A stretch of 64,000 nucleotides of DNA from UBA6522 sp965205045 (GCA_965205045.1 OZ242031.1:248001-312000), one strand, 5' to 3'; counted from the stretch's first letter, positions 52,740 to 61,648 are shown. Numbers and translations: made by a program. Notes: generated from the sequence alone by a model not told the origin.

Positions 52740-53981
52740 GTGTTCACGTCGCCGCATCGCCCGATCGACATCGAATGGATGATCGAGGCGCATCGGCGCA
52801 CCCGCAAGGACGGTGCGGCGGGCGCCGACTGCGGGAAGGATTTGGAGGCCAATCTTCACGACCTCCTGAGCCGGACCGTGTCGGGCCGCCATGTCGCCCC
52901 GCCGGTGCGCCGCCACTACATCCCCAAAGCGGACGGCACGAAACGCCCATTGGGCATTCCGACGTTTGAAGACAAGGTGGCGCAACGGGCCGTCCTGATG
53001 GTGCTGGAGCCGATCTACGAGACGGACTTTCTGCCGTGCTCGTACGGGTTCCGGCGCGGACGGTCGGCCCACGATGCGCTGGATGCGCTGCGCAAGGGCA
53101 TCATCGAGCAGCGGCAGCGATGGGTGATCGACGCGGATGTGGCGAAATACTTCGACAACATCCCGTTCACTCACCTACGGTCCTTTCTCGACCTGCGGAT
53201 CAGGGACGGCGTCATCGGACGCATGATCGACAAATGGCTCAACGCGGGGGTTCTCGAAGAGGGCACCGTGCGCAAGCCGGTCGCCGGGACTCCTCAGGGC
53301 GGCGTAATTTCCCCGATTTTGTCGAATATTTTCCTGCACCACGTGCTGGACAAATGGTTCGAGGAACAGGTGAAACCGCGTGTCCGGGGCGAGTGCCGGC
53401 CGGTGAGGTTTGCCGACGATTTTGTGCTTACCTTCGAAGACCGCCCCAGCGGCAAGCGGGTGCTTGACGTGCTGGGGAAACGTCTCGGTCGCCACGGGCT
53501 CACGCTCCATGAGACCAAGACGCGCCATGTGGACTTCCGCCGCAAACGCCCCTATGGGCGTCACTGGATGGCGTCGGCCACGACCTTCGACTTTCTCGGC
53601 TTCACCCATGTATGGGGCCGGTCGGGACGCGGCAAGGACGTGGTTCGCCAGATCACGGCGAAGGACCGTTTTGCTCGCGCGCTGAAATCCGTGCATGTGC
53701 GGTGCAAACGGCACCGGCACCTGCCGATCTTGCGGCAACGTGAGCATCTGGCCCGGATGATCCGGGGACACTGCGCCTGCTATGGTCTGTCGGGGAACGG
53801 CAAACGCCTGGCATGGTTCCGCTACCAGCTCATTCGCATCTGGCGGAAGTGGCTGGCACGCCGCGACCGCCTCCGGCGTTTGAACTGGGACCGGATGAAT
53901 GCACTCCTTCAGCGTCATCCTCTGCCTTCAGTCAGGATCGCGCGCCCATGGCCCGGTCCCCGCAGCGAATCTGTCCAGTGA
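52740..53981 (+). CDS. ltrA: Group II intron reverse transcriptase/maturase
   Basis: 413 residues from GTG 52740. RT motifs are KADGTKRPLGIPTFEDKVAQ, YGFRRGRSAHDAL, IDADVAKYFDNI, GTPQGGVISPILSNIFLH and the catalytic VRFADDFVL (FADD in place of YADD). A maturase X domain follows; I see no endonuclease HNH domain. Homology continues in frame about 30 codons upstream (TPSSTNTCTKQRW, AEQARKHPERVFT), yet no ATG/GTG/TTG precedes it before a stop. The original start has probably been lost, or translation begins at a non-standard codon. Splicing and mobility are therefore in doubt. Confidence 0.88.
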   Translation: MFTSPHRPIDIEWMIEAHRRTRKDGAAGADCGKDLEANLHDLLSRTVSGRHVAPPVRRHYIPKADGTKRPLGIPTFEDKVAQRAVLMVLEPIYETDFLPCSYGFRRGRSAHDALDALRKGIIEQRQRWVIDADVAKYFDNIPFTHLRSFLDLRIRDGVIGRMIDKWLNAGVLEEGTVRKPVAGTPQGGVISPILSNIFLHHVLDKWFEEQVKPRVRGECRPVRFADDFVLTFEDRPSGKRVLDVLGKRLGRHGLTLHETKTRHVDFRRKRPYGRHWMASATTFDFLGFTHVWGRSGRGKDVVRQITAKDRFARALKSVHVRCKRHRHLPILRQREHLARMIRGHCACYGLSGNGKRLAWFRYQLIRIWRKWLARRDRLRRLNWDRMNALLQRHPLPSVRIARPWPGPRSESVQ

Positions 53982-53982
53982 G

Positions 53983-54016
53983 GAACCGAGTGCGGGAATA
54001 CCGCACGCTCGGGTCT
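53983..54016 (+). ncRNA. Group II intron domain V
   Basis: A 34-nt hairpin, GAACCGAGTGCGGGAATACC and on to CGGGTCT, with the GAAC...GUCU-type pairing and 2-nt bulge expected of the catalytic domain V. It begins at the ORF stop and is followed by a domain VI hairpin (54017-54055) with an unpaired A in its loop region. Confidence 0.82.
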
Positions 54017-54056
54017 GTGAGGGGCGGGGCGCAGTAATGCCCCCGCCTACTCGGCC

Positions 54057-54355
54057 GCTTACGGTGCCCATATAGAACGCTTACTGGCCTCCCGATTGCG
54101 GATGGGAGGGTGAATAGTGGCAATCTGCTTTCGTTTTGCTTACTTAAATTTCTTGTGGAGGTCTGAGCTACCCGAAAACTCTCGCATTATAGCCATATTC
54201 TGGGTGTTGGGCGCTGAGTAGTTGTGAAAGTTCGCTAAATATATCCTTATTTTCTGCCGACCGCACCGACTACGCTTGAACTACGCCCGAGTACTATAAA
54301 GTACTGCTATTCTGATCGTTTCTCCACATCGTGGCGTTCGGGACGGGAACGGACG
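54057..54355. other. Spacer, nothing recognised
   Basis: Between the intron end and the integrase start. The second half (from 54230) belongs to the 260-bp duplicated segment. The first half is relatively AT-rich and shows no gene. Confidence 0.45.
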
Positions 54356-54489
54356 ATGGAGGATCTGGCGCGGCGGTGCCTGAAGCGCTACGTGGACGTG
54401 GAATGCAAGCCCTCGACCGCGGCAAGGTACCGGCAACTGATTGGCGGCCATATCCTTCCGGCGCTGGGGGAGATGGCCGTGACGGCGGT
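54230..54489 (+). repeat. 260-bp direct repeat, right copy
   Basis: Matches 30364-30623 over the same length and direction with about two differences (G/A near the start, A/G near the end). It covers ~125 bp of upstream sequence and the first 45 codons of the integrase gene. The two copies bracket 23.9 kb, including the whole catabolic cluster. Confidence 0.92.
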
Positions 54490-55285
54490 GAAACGGGAAC
54501 ACGTCGCGGCACTGCACCATGAGCTGAGGGACCGGCGCGGCGCGGCGAACACGGTCTTGTGGGCGCTGTCCAGGATGTTCTCCCTGGCCGAGGCCTGGGG
54601 AGAGGTGCCGGAGGGCACGAACCCGTGCCCCCGGGTCGTCCGGTACAAGCGCAAGAGCCGGGAGCGTTTTCTCACCGAAGCGGAGTTCGAGCGGCTGGGC
54701 CGGGTGCTGAGCTAGATGGAAACGGAGGGCAATATCCTGCCCCGCGCAGCGGCTGCGTTGCGGTTGTTGATGCTCACCGGGTGCCGGTGCAACGAGATAT
54801 TGAGGTTGCGCTGGGACGAGGTGGATCTTGAGCGGAACGAATTGCGCTTGAGCGATTCCAAGACGGGGCCGAGGACGGTGCCCCTGTCGCCGGCTGCCGC
54901 CAGAGTGCTTGAGAACCGCCCGCGCGTGCCGGGCGATCCCTGGGTGATACCGGGGCGGTTTCCGGGACGGCCGTTGAGGAACATCAACGGGTCATGGTGC
55001 AAGGTGCGGGCGCGGGCGGGCCTCAACGATGTGAGGCTGCATGACTTGCGGCATTCGTTCGCGTCCCGGGCGCTGGCGCTGGGGGAAAGCCTGCCGATGA
55101 TCGGCAAGCTGCTGGGCCACACGCGGGTGCAGACGACCGCGAAGTACGCTCACCTGGCGGAGGACTCGGTGAAGGAATCGGCGCAGAGGACCGCCGCCAG
55201 CATCGGCGAGGACATTCTGGGCGGGTCGGCCAAGCCGGATGAGGATGGGAGATTGGCCGGAGGCAAGTCGGCTCTCTTGTCCTGA
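54356..55285 (+). pseudogene. Tyrosine integrase interrupted by one amber codon
   Basis: The frame 54356-54715 (core-binding domain: MEDLARRCLKRYVDVE, STAARYRQLIGGHILPALG) ends in TAG at 54713-54715. The same frame goes on directly with METEGNILPRAAAALRLLML, TGCRCNEILRLRWDEVD (first catalytic Arg), LHDLRHSFASRAL (HxxR) and LLGHTRVQTTAKYAHL (His and Tyr). All catalytic residues are there, so a single sense-to-TAG change, for example from GAG, explains the break. The usual N-terminal arm-binding domain is absent. The second half could be made from ATG 54716, but a catalytic domain alone would hardly work. Confidence 0.88.
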
Positions 55286-55421
55286 CAGTGCTGGCAAGTC
55301 GGCGTAATCTTCCGGAAACACCCTGCGTGGCGTGACACCGGATCGAGTACGGAAATAAGGAAGTCCTCGATACGCTCAAACCGCATGTAGGCAAGTTTCA
55401 GAGTCTGTTCGAGCTCATGCC

Positions 55422-56456
55422 TCAAAAGCCATTGGGCGGACGGGGGTCGAGCCGGGCGTAGGGTACCGACCACAGGACATCGCCGCACTTCACCCTGGCC
55501 CGCTTGGGATTCATGCGCACAATGGGGCCTGTGTGGCGTTCCCCGCGGGCGATGAACGAAACGGCGTCGCCCGCATTGAACTTCGCCCTGGCGGCCTCGC
55601 GGCACTCGCGTGCCTCGTCGCTTTCGGGCGCGCACGACCTGGGCGTTGCGCCGAGCCGGGTGCAACGCAGTTGCAGCCTGCGCGAGGCGCGCGCCCCGGC
55701 TTCGTCGCGGTCCTGGGCGACGATCAGGCGCGTCACGTGCTTCGGCGGCATGAACGCCCCGAGGCTGCCCGCCGAAAGCGCGGCAGCCGCCACTGCGTGG
55801 GGCAGGACTGCGTTCGGCAGGATCGTGTCCGGCCAGGCGGTGACCAGCGACAGCACCGTCTCGATGCCCTCGCCCACCAGCAACGTGGCGGCGCCGTGAG
55901 GTTCACCGAACCGAACGGCCAGCCCGTGGATGCGGCCCAGCGCCTTGCGCGGGCGCGAGACACAGGCCAACGCCGCCCGGCGAGGATCGAGCCAGGTCCG
56001 GTGCACGCCTTCGAGCGCGCGGTCGCCGCCGGTCACGGCGGCGACCAGCGCCGGATAGCGGCGCCAGCCACCGGCGCCGGTCCGGAAGGGTAACGAGTTG
56101 TGAAACCGCAATGCCGGGAACCGGCAGCGGTGAATGCCGCGGGCCCGGAGATAGGTTTCGGCATGGCTGCCGTCAATTGGCCCGCACCGGTCCCACAGGT
56201 TGCGGGCGGCCTCGGTGCGATCATAAGTGTCGGGCCGGCCTTGGGCGGGAACGGCGGGCTGCGCCAGGAACCGGCGCGCCTCGGCCAGCGCCTCGCGCAG
56301 CGAGCGCGAGCCGGACGAGATCCAGCAGGTCGCCGTGCTCGCCCGTGGCGCTGTCATGCCTGCGCCCCGGCGTGCCGGGCGGTTCAAGCCGCACGAACAG
56401 CGAGCGTCCTGGCGCGGCGCGGTGCCGGATGGCCGGGGACCTCTGGCGGACTGCAA
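55422..56456 (-). pseudogene. Toprim-domain plasmid/ICE protein, frameshifted
   Basis: The C-terminal ~270 residues are coherent: AETYLRARGIHRCRFPALRF, WRRYPALVAAVTGGD, RTWLDPRRAALACVSRPRK and the Toprim core LLVGEGIETVLSL with LIVAQDRDEAG. They end in a small domain, GDAVSFIARGERHTGPIVRM. This is the primase-like Toprim family of integrative elements. Upstream, the expected SATGEHGDLLDL block lies in a different frame (near 56310), so a frameshift separates the N-terminus. Not functional as a whole; it may still give a C-terminal fragment. Confidence 0.75.
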
Positions 56457-56537
56457 AAGGAAAGCCGATGCCCCGTCCAGGACGAACGGGACACCGGCCT
56501 TCGGGGCGCGGAGTTTACAGTTCCGACATAGGGCCGT

Positions 56538-56640
56538 TTAGAAGGGTATATCCGCGTCCAGGTCGCTCTGCGTGGCCGCCGGAGCCTGCGCCGCGGCGGG
56601 CTCGCCGCTCGCTTGGGCTTCGGCCTGGGATGCCGCGGAC
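56538..56640 (-). pseudogene. SSB protein C-terminal remnant
   Basis: A frame ending SDLDADIPF and stop fits the acidic tip of single-stranded DNA-binding proteins (DDDIPF-type), preceded by the usual Ala/Gln-rich linker. The OB fold is missing. In ICEs and plasmids ssb often stands near toprim-type genes, which supports a common decayed element. Confidence 0.55.
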
Positions 56641-56882
56641 TGGACGGCGGAGCAATTGAAGGAGCCGGCGCAACGGGTGGCGGACCGGATCGACGCGCTG
56701 GCATCCACGCTCGGGACTATCGCCGCAACATAATCTCATTTTATGACGCTCGACTTTGACACTAGCACGAGTGGCTGCTGTTGCATTGGCGGATTTCGTG
56801 TGCAGAGCTGAAATTCTTGATACTATCGGAGAGTTAATTTCTACTATGATTGGCTTGCGTGCGGCAGTTAGAGTACACCACG

Positions 56883-57248
56883 ATGGCGACTGTAAACGAA
56901 GAAATTGCTGAATGGATAAAAGTGTTGAGAGAACAGTGGCTAAAGCCCGTCGATCAGGGGTGGGGCTTCGGTCGTCGTTTTCTCTGCGCGTTGGCTGGTT
57001 CCCTAAGTGCCTTCTGGCTCGTAGCATTTTCTCGTGCGGGCAATTGGCTAGACATTGCAGTGGAAGATCTTTCGAACTACGGGCCTATTCTCGGTTGGGT
57101 GCTTGCCATATCATTTCTCGTGGCGGTTTGGTTTGCGTGGTTGGTCAGTTGGAGAGACTTTGGATACGGTCCTGTCCGCCTCTATTTTTCCGGTATTGTG
57201 CTCCCTACACTGGCATGGTTAATTGTCAGTCGTGTATTCGGCCTTTAG
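56883..57248 (+). CDS. Small membrane protein of AT-rich cargo
   Basis: 121 residues from ATG 56883 (a start 33 bases earlier is possible). Three hydrophobic segments are visible: LCALAGSLSAFWLVAF, PILGWVLAISFLVAVWFAWLV and FSGIVLPTLAWLIVS. No family recognised. Base composition is clearly lower in GC than the surroundings, as for the next gene, pointing to separate acquisition. It is 15 bp upstream of that gene and likely co-transcribed. Confidence 0.6.
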   Translation: MATVNEEIAEWIKVLREQWLKPVDQGWGFGRRFLCALAGSLSAFWLVAFSRAGNWLDIAVEDLSNYGPILGWVLAISFLVAVWFAWLVSWRDFGYGPVRLYFSGIVLPTLAWLIVSRVFGL

Positions 57249-57263
57249 TGATTGGAGGATGAT

Positions 57264-57878
57264 GTGTATACCAACATTCATGAGAGTATCTTGAAACTAG
57301 GATCGTTTGTTATGGCGCTACTTGCTTTGAGCATATCGGCAATTAATGGTTTGCATGCACAAGACGGAGAGCAAGAAAGTAAACAGAACTCGAATAGTTC
57401 CGATGCAATCGAAGTGCAAGCAGGAGCGCATGCGAATATAGAATACTATATTGAAAGGGATTTGAATGAGGAGAGCTTATTGTATAATGGACTTATGGCA
57501 GTTCGCTGGCTACTATGGCCCAATGAATTCGACTCATCGTGGCCTTTGTATGCGTATTCGGTGGAACAAATACAACAAGAATGTGAGGCGACCGAGCAAG
57601 GATACAAGTTGTATGAGCATCCTCTCGGAAAAGGCGTAGTGGCTACTCAAGTCGATGACCAGTCCGGTCGCTTTGAAGCTCATCCGCTACTTGCTGTCAA
57701 TTTCAGCGGGAACGATTCTGCTGATGAAGAACAGACAGACCATATTACGCTCGGAGATGTTTGCCGACGGGCTGAAAGAGAGCACGGCGCTAATGTTTTA
57801 TTTGCAACTCAACGTCCTATTCTTGATTCAGACGTTACATTGCGATTGTCAAGAGACATCAATGCGGATATTAGATGA
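57264..57878 (+). CDS. Exported protein of unknown function, AT-rich cargo
   Basis: 204 residues. I choose GTG 57264 because GGAGG lies five bases upstream (a TTG at 57252 is the longer choice). A signal peptide (VMALLALSISAINGLHAQDG) is followed by an acidic protein with two Trp-rich places (MAVRWLLWPNE, SSWPLYAYSVEQIQQEC) and two conserved-looking Cys. No domain recognised. Low GC and AT-rich codons contrast with neighbours. Pairs with the membrane protein upstream. Confidence 0.6.
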   Translation: MYTNIHESILKLGSFVMALLALSISAINGLHAQDGEQESKQNSNSSDAIEVQAGAHANIEYYIERDLNEESLLYNGLMAVRWLLWPNEFDSSWPLYAYSVEQIQQECEATEQGYKLYEHPLGKGVVATQVDDQSGRFEAHPLLAVNFSGNDSADEEQTDHITLGDVCRRAEREHGANVLFATQRPILDSDVTLRLSRDINADIR

Positions 57879-58102
57879 GCCGACAGAGTCGCCGACATAT
57901 TCGCATGTAGTTGCCGAGCCAATGAAATGACCCGACTCCGGTACGGCATCTGTCTAATTAGTGTCTGCCCGAAAACTCCTATCCATTTGAATAATAACGC
58001 GAAGGGGTGGTTTGTCTCGGACGAAGATATGTCATCGGGGTCGGGAATCGGTGAAAATAGGGCGGTTCCGGCCCGATTTCGGTCGATCTTCGGGGAAAAG
58101 GC

Positions 58103-59090
58103 ATGCGCGAGGTACAGAGGCGGCAGATGCAATTCGGGCAGGTGGCGGTCGGGGACATCCGGCTGGACCCGAAGTCCCGCGACGACATCCCGGCGGTGTC
58201 GGGGGGGGGGGGGGGGTGCAATACCTTCACACGGACAAGCGGGAGGAGCTGTTCGGTCTGCTGGAGGCGCACATCCGGCCGGGCACGGACCGCAAGGTGG
58301 GGCGTCCGGGCATGGACCTGTGGCGGATATTGGTGCTGGGGGTGCTGAAGCAGGGCTTGGGCTGCGATTTCGACCGTCTTCACGACCTGGCGAACAACCA
58401 CCGCACGGTGCGGGCGATGCTGGCGCACGGGGATTTCGCCGACGAGAGCCGGTACGGGTTTCAGACGGTGGTCGACAACGTCTCGTTGCCGGCGCCGGAG
58501 TTGCTCCCGGCGGTGGGGAGGCTGGCGGTGGACGGCGGCCACGCGGTGGCCGGAAAAAAGCCTGGCGAGCCGTTGCGGGGGCGGTGCGACTCCTTCGCGG
58601 TGGAGACCGACGTTCATTACCCGACGGACGTGAGTTTGCTGTGGGACGCGACGCGGTGCGCGGTCCGGGACACGGCCCGGTTGGCCAAGCGGCACGGGGT
58701 GGGCGGCCGGCGCCGGTGGCGTCACGTGACGAGGGGTGCGGGGACGTTGTTCCACCGGGTGCGCTCGACGCGCCGGGCGAAGGGTTGTCCGGCGCGTGTG
58801 GAGGCGTATCTGGCGCGTTGCGGTGCGCTGCCTGACCATGGCACGCAAACGCATTGACTGGCCGACCGGGTGGAGGCGTATCTGGCGCGTTGCGGTGCGC
58901 TGCCCGGGCGTGTCGGGGCCACGCTCGAAGCGTTGGCGTCGAAAGGGGTTCCGGAGGCGGAATGGGCGCCGATACGGGGGTATCCGGAGCACGCGCGGCG
59001 CCAGATGGACCAGGTGGAGCGGCGTTTGCTGCCGGGCGAGGCGATTGCGCACGAGGAGAAGGTGTTTTCGATCTTCGAGCCGCACACGCG
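58103..59090 (+). pseudogene. ISNCY-family transposase, broken
   Basis: The N-terminus MREVQRRQMQFGQVAVGDIR reads to DIPAV, where a run of 16 G (58201-58216) breaks the frame. The next frame continues with QYLHTDKREELF, GRPGMDLWRILVLGVLKQGL, DFDRLHDLANNHRTVRAML, KKPGEPLRGRCDSFAVETDV and HYPTDVSLLWDATRC. A 35-bp duplication then introduces a stop near 58857, and the last piece EKVFSIFEPHTR fades near 59090. Dead relic with at least two lesions. Confidence 0.82.
58798..58904. repeat. 35-bp direct repeat inside the ISNCY relic
   Basis: The segment starting GTGGAGGCGTATCTGGCGCG is present at 58798-58832 and again at 58870-58904, 72 bp apart. The DNA between carries the stop codon that truncates the frame. 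It looks like a local duplication with inserted sequence. Confidence 0.85.
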
Positions 59091-59211
59091 CCGGCCCGGC
59101 CGACGGTCACCGGCGTCGCTGGCGCCCCTTCCGGGAACCCTGCGCGGCAATGCAAGCCGATTCCACGCCATGATCCGCGCCCAAAATACTGTTTTTCGTC
59201 GCGGCGCTGTT

Positions 59212-59243
59212 GTTTCAATCCGCGCCCCCGTGATGGGGGCGAC
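59212..59243. CRISPR. Solitary CRISPR repeat, type I-C-like
   Basis: A 32-bp sequence beginning GTTTCAATCCGCGCCCCCG and ending ATGGGGGCGAC. Length, the GTTTCAATCC start, the GCGAC end and the CGCCCCC/GGGGGCG stem match type I-C-style repeats. No second repeat and no cas gene occurs in the window. It lies between the ISNCY relic and the IS5 element (15 bp from the IS end). Confidence 0.72.
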
Positions 59244-59258
59244 CCGTCGGTCGTCTAG

Positions 59259-60410
59259 GGAAACTCTGATCAAGTCCCCATTCCCGCGATAATGCGGTAG
59301 TGGGATGTCAGGTTCCGGAGGGGTCATGGATCAAGCGACATTTGCGGAGTTGGAGCACGACGGGAAGAAGCGCACGACGCGCCGGGAGCGGTTTCCGGAG
59401 AAGATGGACGGTTTGATTCCCTGGGAGGCGCTTGAGCGGCGCGTCGAGCCGCACTATCCGAAGCCGGGCCGCGGCCGGCGGCCGTATCCGTTGGGCACGA
59501 TGCTGCGGGTGCATTGCGTGCAGTTGTTCTACGACCCGGGCGATCCGGGGATGGAGGACTTGCTGTACGAGGTGGAGTCGGTGCGCCGATTCGCGGGTTT
59601 GCGGCTGACCGGCCCCCTGCCGGACGAGACGACGATATTGAAGTTCCGCCATTTGCTGGAGAAGCACGATCTGGGCGGGGCGTTGTTCGAGGAGATCAAC
59701 GCGCACCTGGCGTCGCTGGGGCATCGGTTGAAGACGGGGACGATCGTGGACGCGAGCATCATCGACGCGCCGGGTTCGACGAAGAACAAGACGGGCGAAC
59801 GGGACCCGGAGATGCATCAGGCGAAGAAGGGCAAGCAGTGGCACTTCGGGATGAAGGCGCACATCGGGGTGGATTCGGAGTCGGGGCTGACGCATACGCC
59901 GGCGACCACGCCGGCGAACGGCTCGGACGTGGCGCGCGCGTGCCCGGCGCCGCACGGGGAGGAGACGCGGGTGTGGGGCGACGCCGGCCACCGGGGCGTG
60001 GGCAAGCGCCCGGAGAACCTGGACACGGAGGTGGACTGGCACGTGGCGATGAAGCCGGGCAAGCGGCGGTTGCTGGACAAGGACGGCCCCGGGGAGGCGG
60101 CGGAGAAGCGCAAGGCGTCGGTGCGGGCGAAGGTGGAGCATCCGTTCCTGTACGTGAAGCGCCACTTCGGCTACGGCGAGGCGGGGTGCCGGGGCCTGGC
60201 GAAGAACACGCGGCGCATCGCGATGCTGCCGGGCTTCGCGAACCTGTCGGTCGCCGGCCGCCTGACGGGGCGCCCGTGCGCCCTGTTGCGGTGAAAACCG
60301 GCGGAACGGCACGCTCGCACGCCCTGTTGGCGCCCGGCCAGGCCGGAAACGGCGGCCACGCGCCGATTCAGCCGGCGCAAGACGGATTTCGGCAGTTGAT
60401 CAGACCTTCC
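59259..60410 (+). mobile_element. IS5-family insertion sequence
   Basis: About 1152 bp. Imperfect terminal inverted repeats: left GGAAACTCTGATCAAGTCC, right (reverse complement) GGAAGGTCTGATCAACTGCC. Flanking tetranucleotides are CTAG (59255-59258) and TTAG (60411-60414), both of the YTAR type used by IS5-group elements but not identical. One transposase gene fills it. Confidence 0.85.
59326..60294 (+). CDS. IS5-family transposase
   Basis: 322 residues from ATG 59326. A N-terminal DUF772-like domain (IPWEALERRVEPHYPKPGRG, YPLGTMLRVHCVQLFYD, DETTILKFRHLLEKHDL) precedes the DDE domain: TIVDASIIDAP (Asp), VWGDAGHRG (Asp) and KVEHPFLYVKRHFGY (Glu). The reading frame is complete, so this is the only apparently intact transposon gene in the accessory region. 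Confidence 0.93.
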   Translation: MDQATFAELEHDGKKRTTRRERFPEKMDGLIPWEALERRVEPHYPKPGRGRRPYPLGTMLRVHCVQLFYDPGDPGMEDLLYEVESVRRFAGLRLTGPLPDETTILKFRHLLEKHDLGGALFEEINAHLASLGHRLKTGTIVDASIIDAPGSTKNKTGERDPEMHQAKKGKQWHFGMKAHIGVDSESGLTHTPATTPANGSDVARACPAPHGEETRVWGDAGHRGVGKRPENLDTEVDWHVAMKPGKRRLLDKDGPGEAAEKRKASVRAKVEHPFLYVKRHFGYGEAGCRGLAKNTRRIAMLPGFANLSVAGRLTGRPCALLR

Positions 60411-60800
60411 TTAGCGCTGCAATGGTGACATTGAGTCGGATCAGTGATTTCGGCAAAAATGGAGCACTGGGATTGGGATCGCGTCAATGCCCACTTCGAG
60501 GCATTAGATTGGTCCGACCCCCACGCAATTGCGCGCACTTGGACAGTAGTGCTGGCGTACCTGATGATGGACTACCGGTATCTGTATTTGTAGGGAGTGC
60601 TGCGATGGGCTGATTCAACGATGGCGAATCGGGATGCCGGACAAAATACAGCCCGGAACAGAGGGCGCGTATGCTAGAGTTCGTCCGGCTGCTCGGGCGT
60701 GCTCAGCTTTCCCGCGTCGGGAAATTGCAATCGGGACTTCCTTCGGGGTAATGAAGAACAGTAAACAGTCAGGACCGACCTCCGCCGGACTGTCGGAAAG
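60411..60800. other. Spacer after the IS5 element
   Basis: Apart from one possible 44-residue gene (60459-60593) I see no gene. It marks the right border between accessory DNA and the chromosomal M48 peptidase gene. Confidence 0.4.
60459..60593 (+). CDS. Possible small acidic protein
   Basis: 44 codons, ATG to TAG: MEHWDWDRVNAHFEALDW followed by SDPHAIARTW and a hydrophobic end VVLAYLMMDYRYLYL. Composition is protein-like and the codon pattern is sensible, but no ribosome site is obvious. It may be a cut-off gene whose other part was displaced by the IS5 element. Confidence 0.3.
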   Translation: MEHWDWDRVNAHFEALDWSDPHAIARTWTVVLAYLMMDYRYLYL

Positions 60801-61628
60801 ATGAGCATCGTCACGGTGTGTCGCGGACTGACGATTGCGCTATTGGCAATGCTTGCCGGCGCCTGTGCCACCAGCCCGACCGGGCGCAGTCAATTCCTGC
60901 TGGTGCCACCGGTAGTGGCCATAGAGGCGTCTGAAGCGGCCTACGTGGATACGGTGGCGCAGCTGCGGGACGAGCGGCAGTTGTTAAACGATCCCCACCT
61001 CGCCGCGCGCGTGAGGGTGACGGCCGGGCGCGTGGTCGCCGCGGCAGTGACGCAGTATCCGCATACGGCCGATTGGGACTGGAGCGTCGCGCTGATCGAC
61101 GCCCCGGACACCGTCAACGCCTGGTGCATGGCCGGCGGCAGGATGGCCATCTACAGCGGAATCGTCTACAAGCTCGGATTGACCGACGACGAGTTGGCCA
61201 ACGTGTTCGGGCACGAAGTCTCTCACGCGATCGCCAACCACACGGCCGAACGGATGTCCATGGCGCTCGTTACAGAGTTGGGGCTGCTGGCGTTCGCGGC
61301 CAACAACGACGATCCGGAGACCCGGCTGGCGGTGGAGGCGGCAGCGACACTCGCGGTGACCTTGCCCAACAGCCGCGCCGGAGAATCCGAAGCCGACCGG
61401 ATGGGCATCGAACTGGCGGCACGCGCGGGTTACGATCCGGCCGCCGGCGCCTCGCTCTGGCTGAAGATGGAGGAGGAAGGTGGATCCAATCCACTGCAAT
61501 TCCTGAGTACCCATCCGAGCCCGGACAACCGCCGGTCAGCGCTGCTGGACCTGGAGAAGCAGGTTCGTCCACTCATGCCTGCCGTGCCGCCGGCGCCTTA
61601 TCCCATCGAAGTGTTGACCGCGTACTGA
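60801..61628 (+). CDS. M48-family metalloprotease lipoprotein
   Basis: 275 residues. The lipobox LAGAC (Cys 22) marks it as a lipoprotein. The zinc site is VFGHEVSHAIANHTAERM, the third ligand lies in AGESEADRMGIELA, and FLSTHPSPDNRRSAL is the conserved C-terminal block. The family includes LoiP/YcaL/BepA-like proteases that watch over outer-membrane protein assembly. Complete. Confidence 0.92.
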   Translation: MSIVTVCRGLTIALLAMLAGACATSPTGRSQFLLVPPVVAIEASEAAYVDTVAQLRDERQLLNDPHLAARVRVTAGRVVAAAVTQYPHTADWDWSVALIDAPDTVNAWCMAGGRMAIYSGIVYKLGLTDDELANVFGHEVSHAIANHTAERMSMALVTELGLLAFAANNDDPETRLAVEAAATLAVTLPNSRAGESEADRMGIELAARAGYDPAAGASLWLKMEEEGGSNPLQFLSTHPSPDNRRSALLDLEKQVRPLMPAVPPAPYPIEVLTAY

Positions 61629-61648
61629 CGTTGCCGGGGGCCGTTTCT

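Larger units (their letters stand above)
52045..54056 (+). mobile_element. Group II intron
   Basis: A reverse-transcriptase ORF lies in structured RNA. The 5' boundary is uncertain: TTGCGCCAGGGCAAGCC near 52049 resembles the GUGCG-type start with a changed first base. CTGCGGGTTCGACTCCCGC near 52114 is a domain-I hairpin of the sort found in such introns. At the 3' side, domain V (53983-54016, 34 nt) and a domain VI hairpin are visible. About 2.0 kb, in the same direction as the integrase behind it. Confidence 0.8.

Noticed and set aside
59100..59260. A CRISPR array
   Set aside because: Only one repeat is present; no repeat at spacer distance on either side, so I report a single repeat and not an array.
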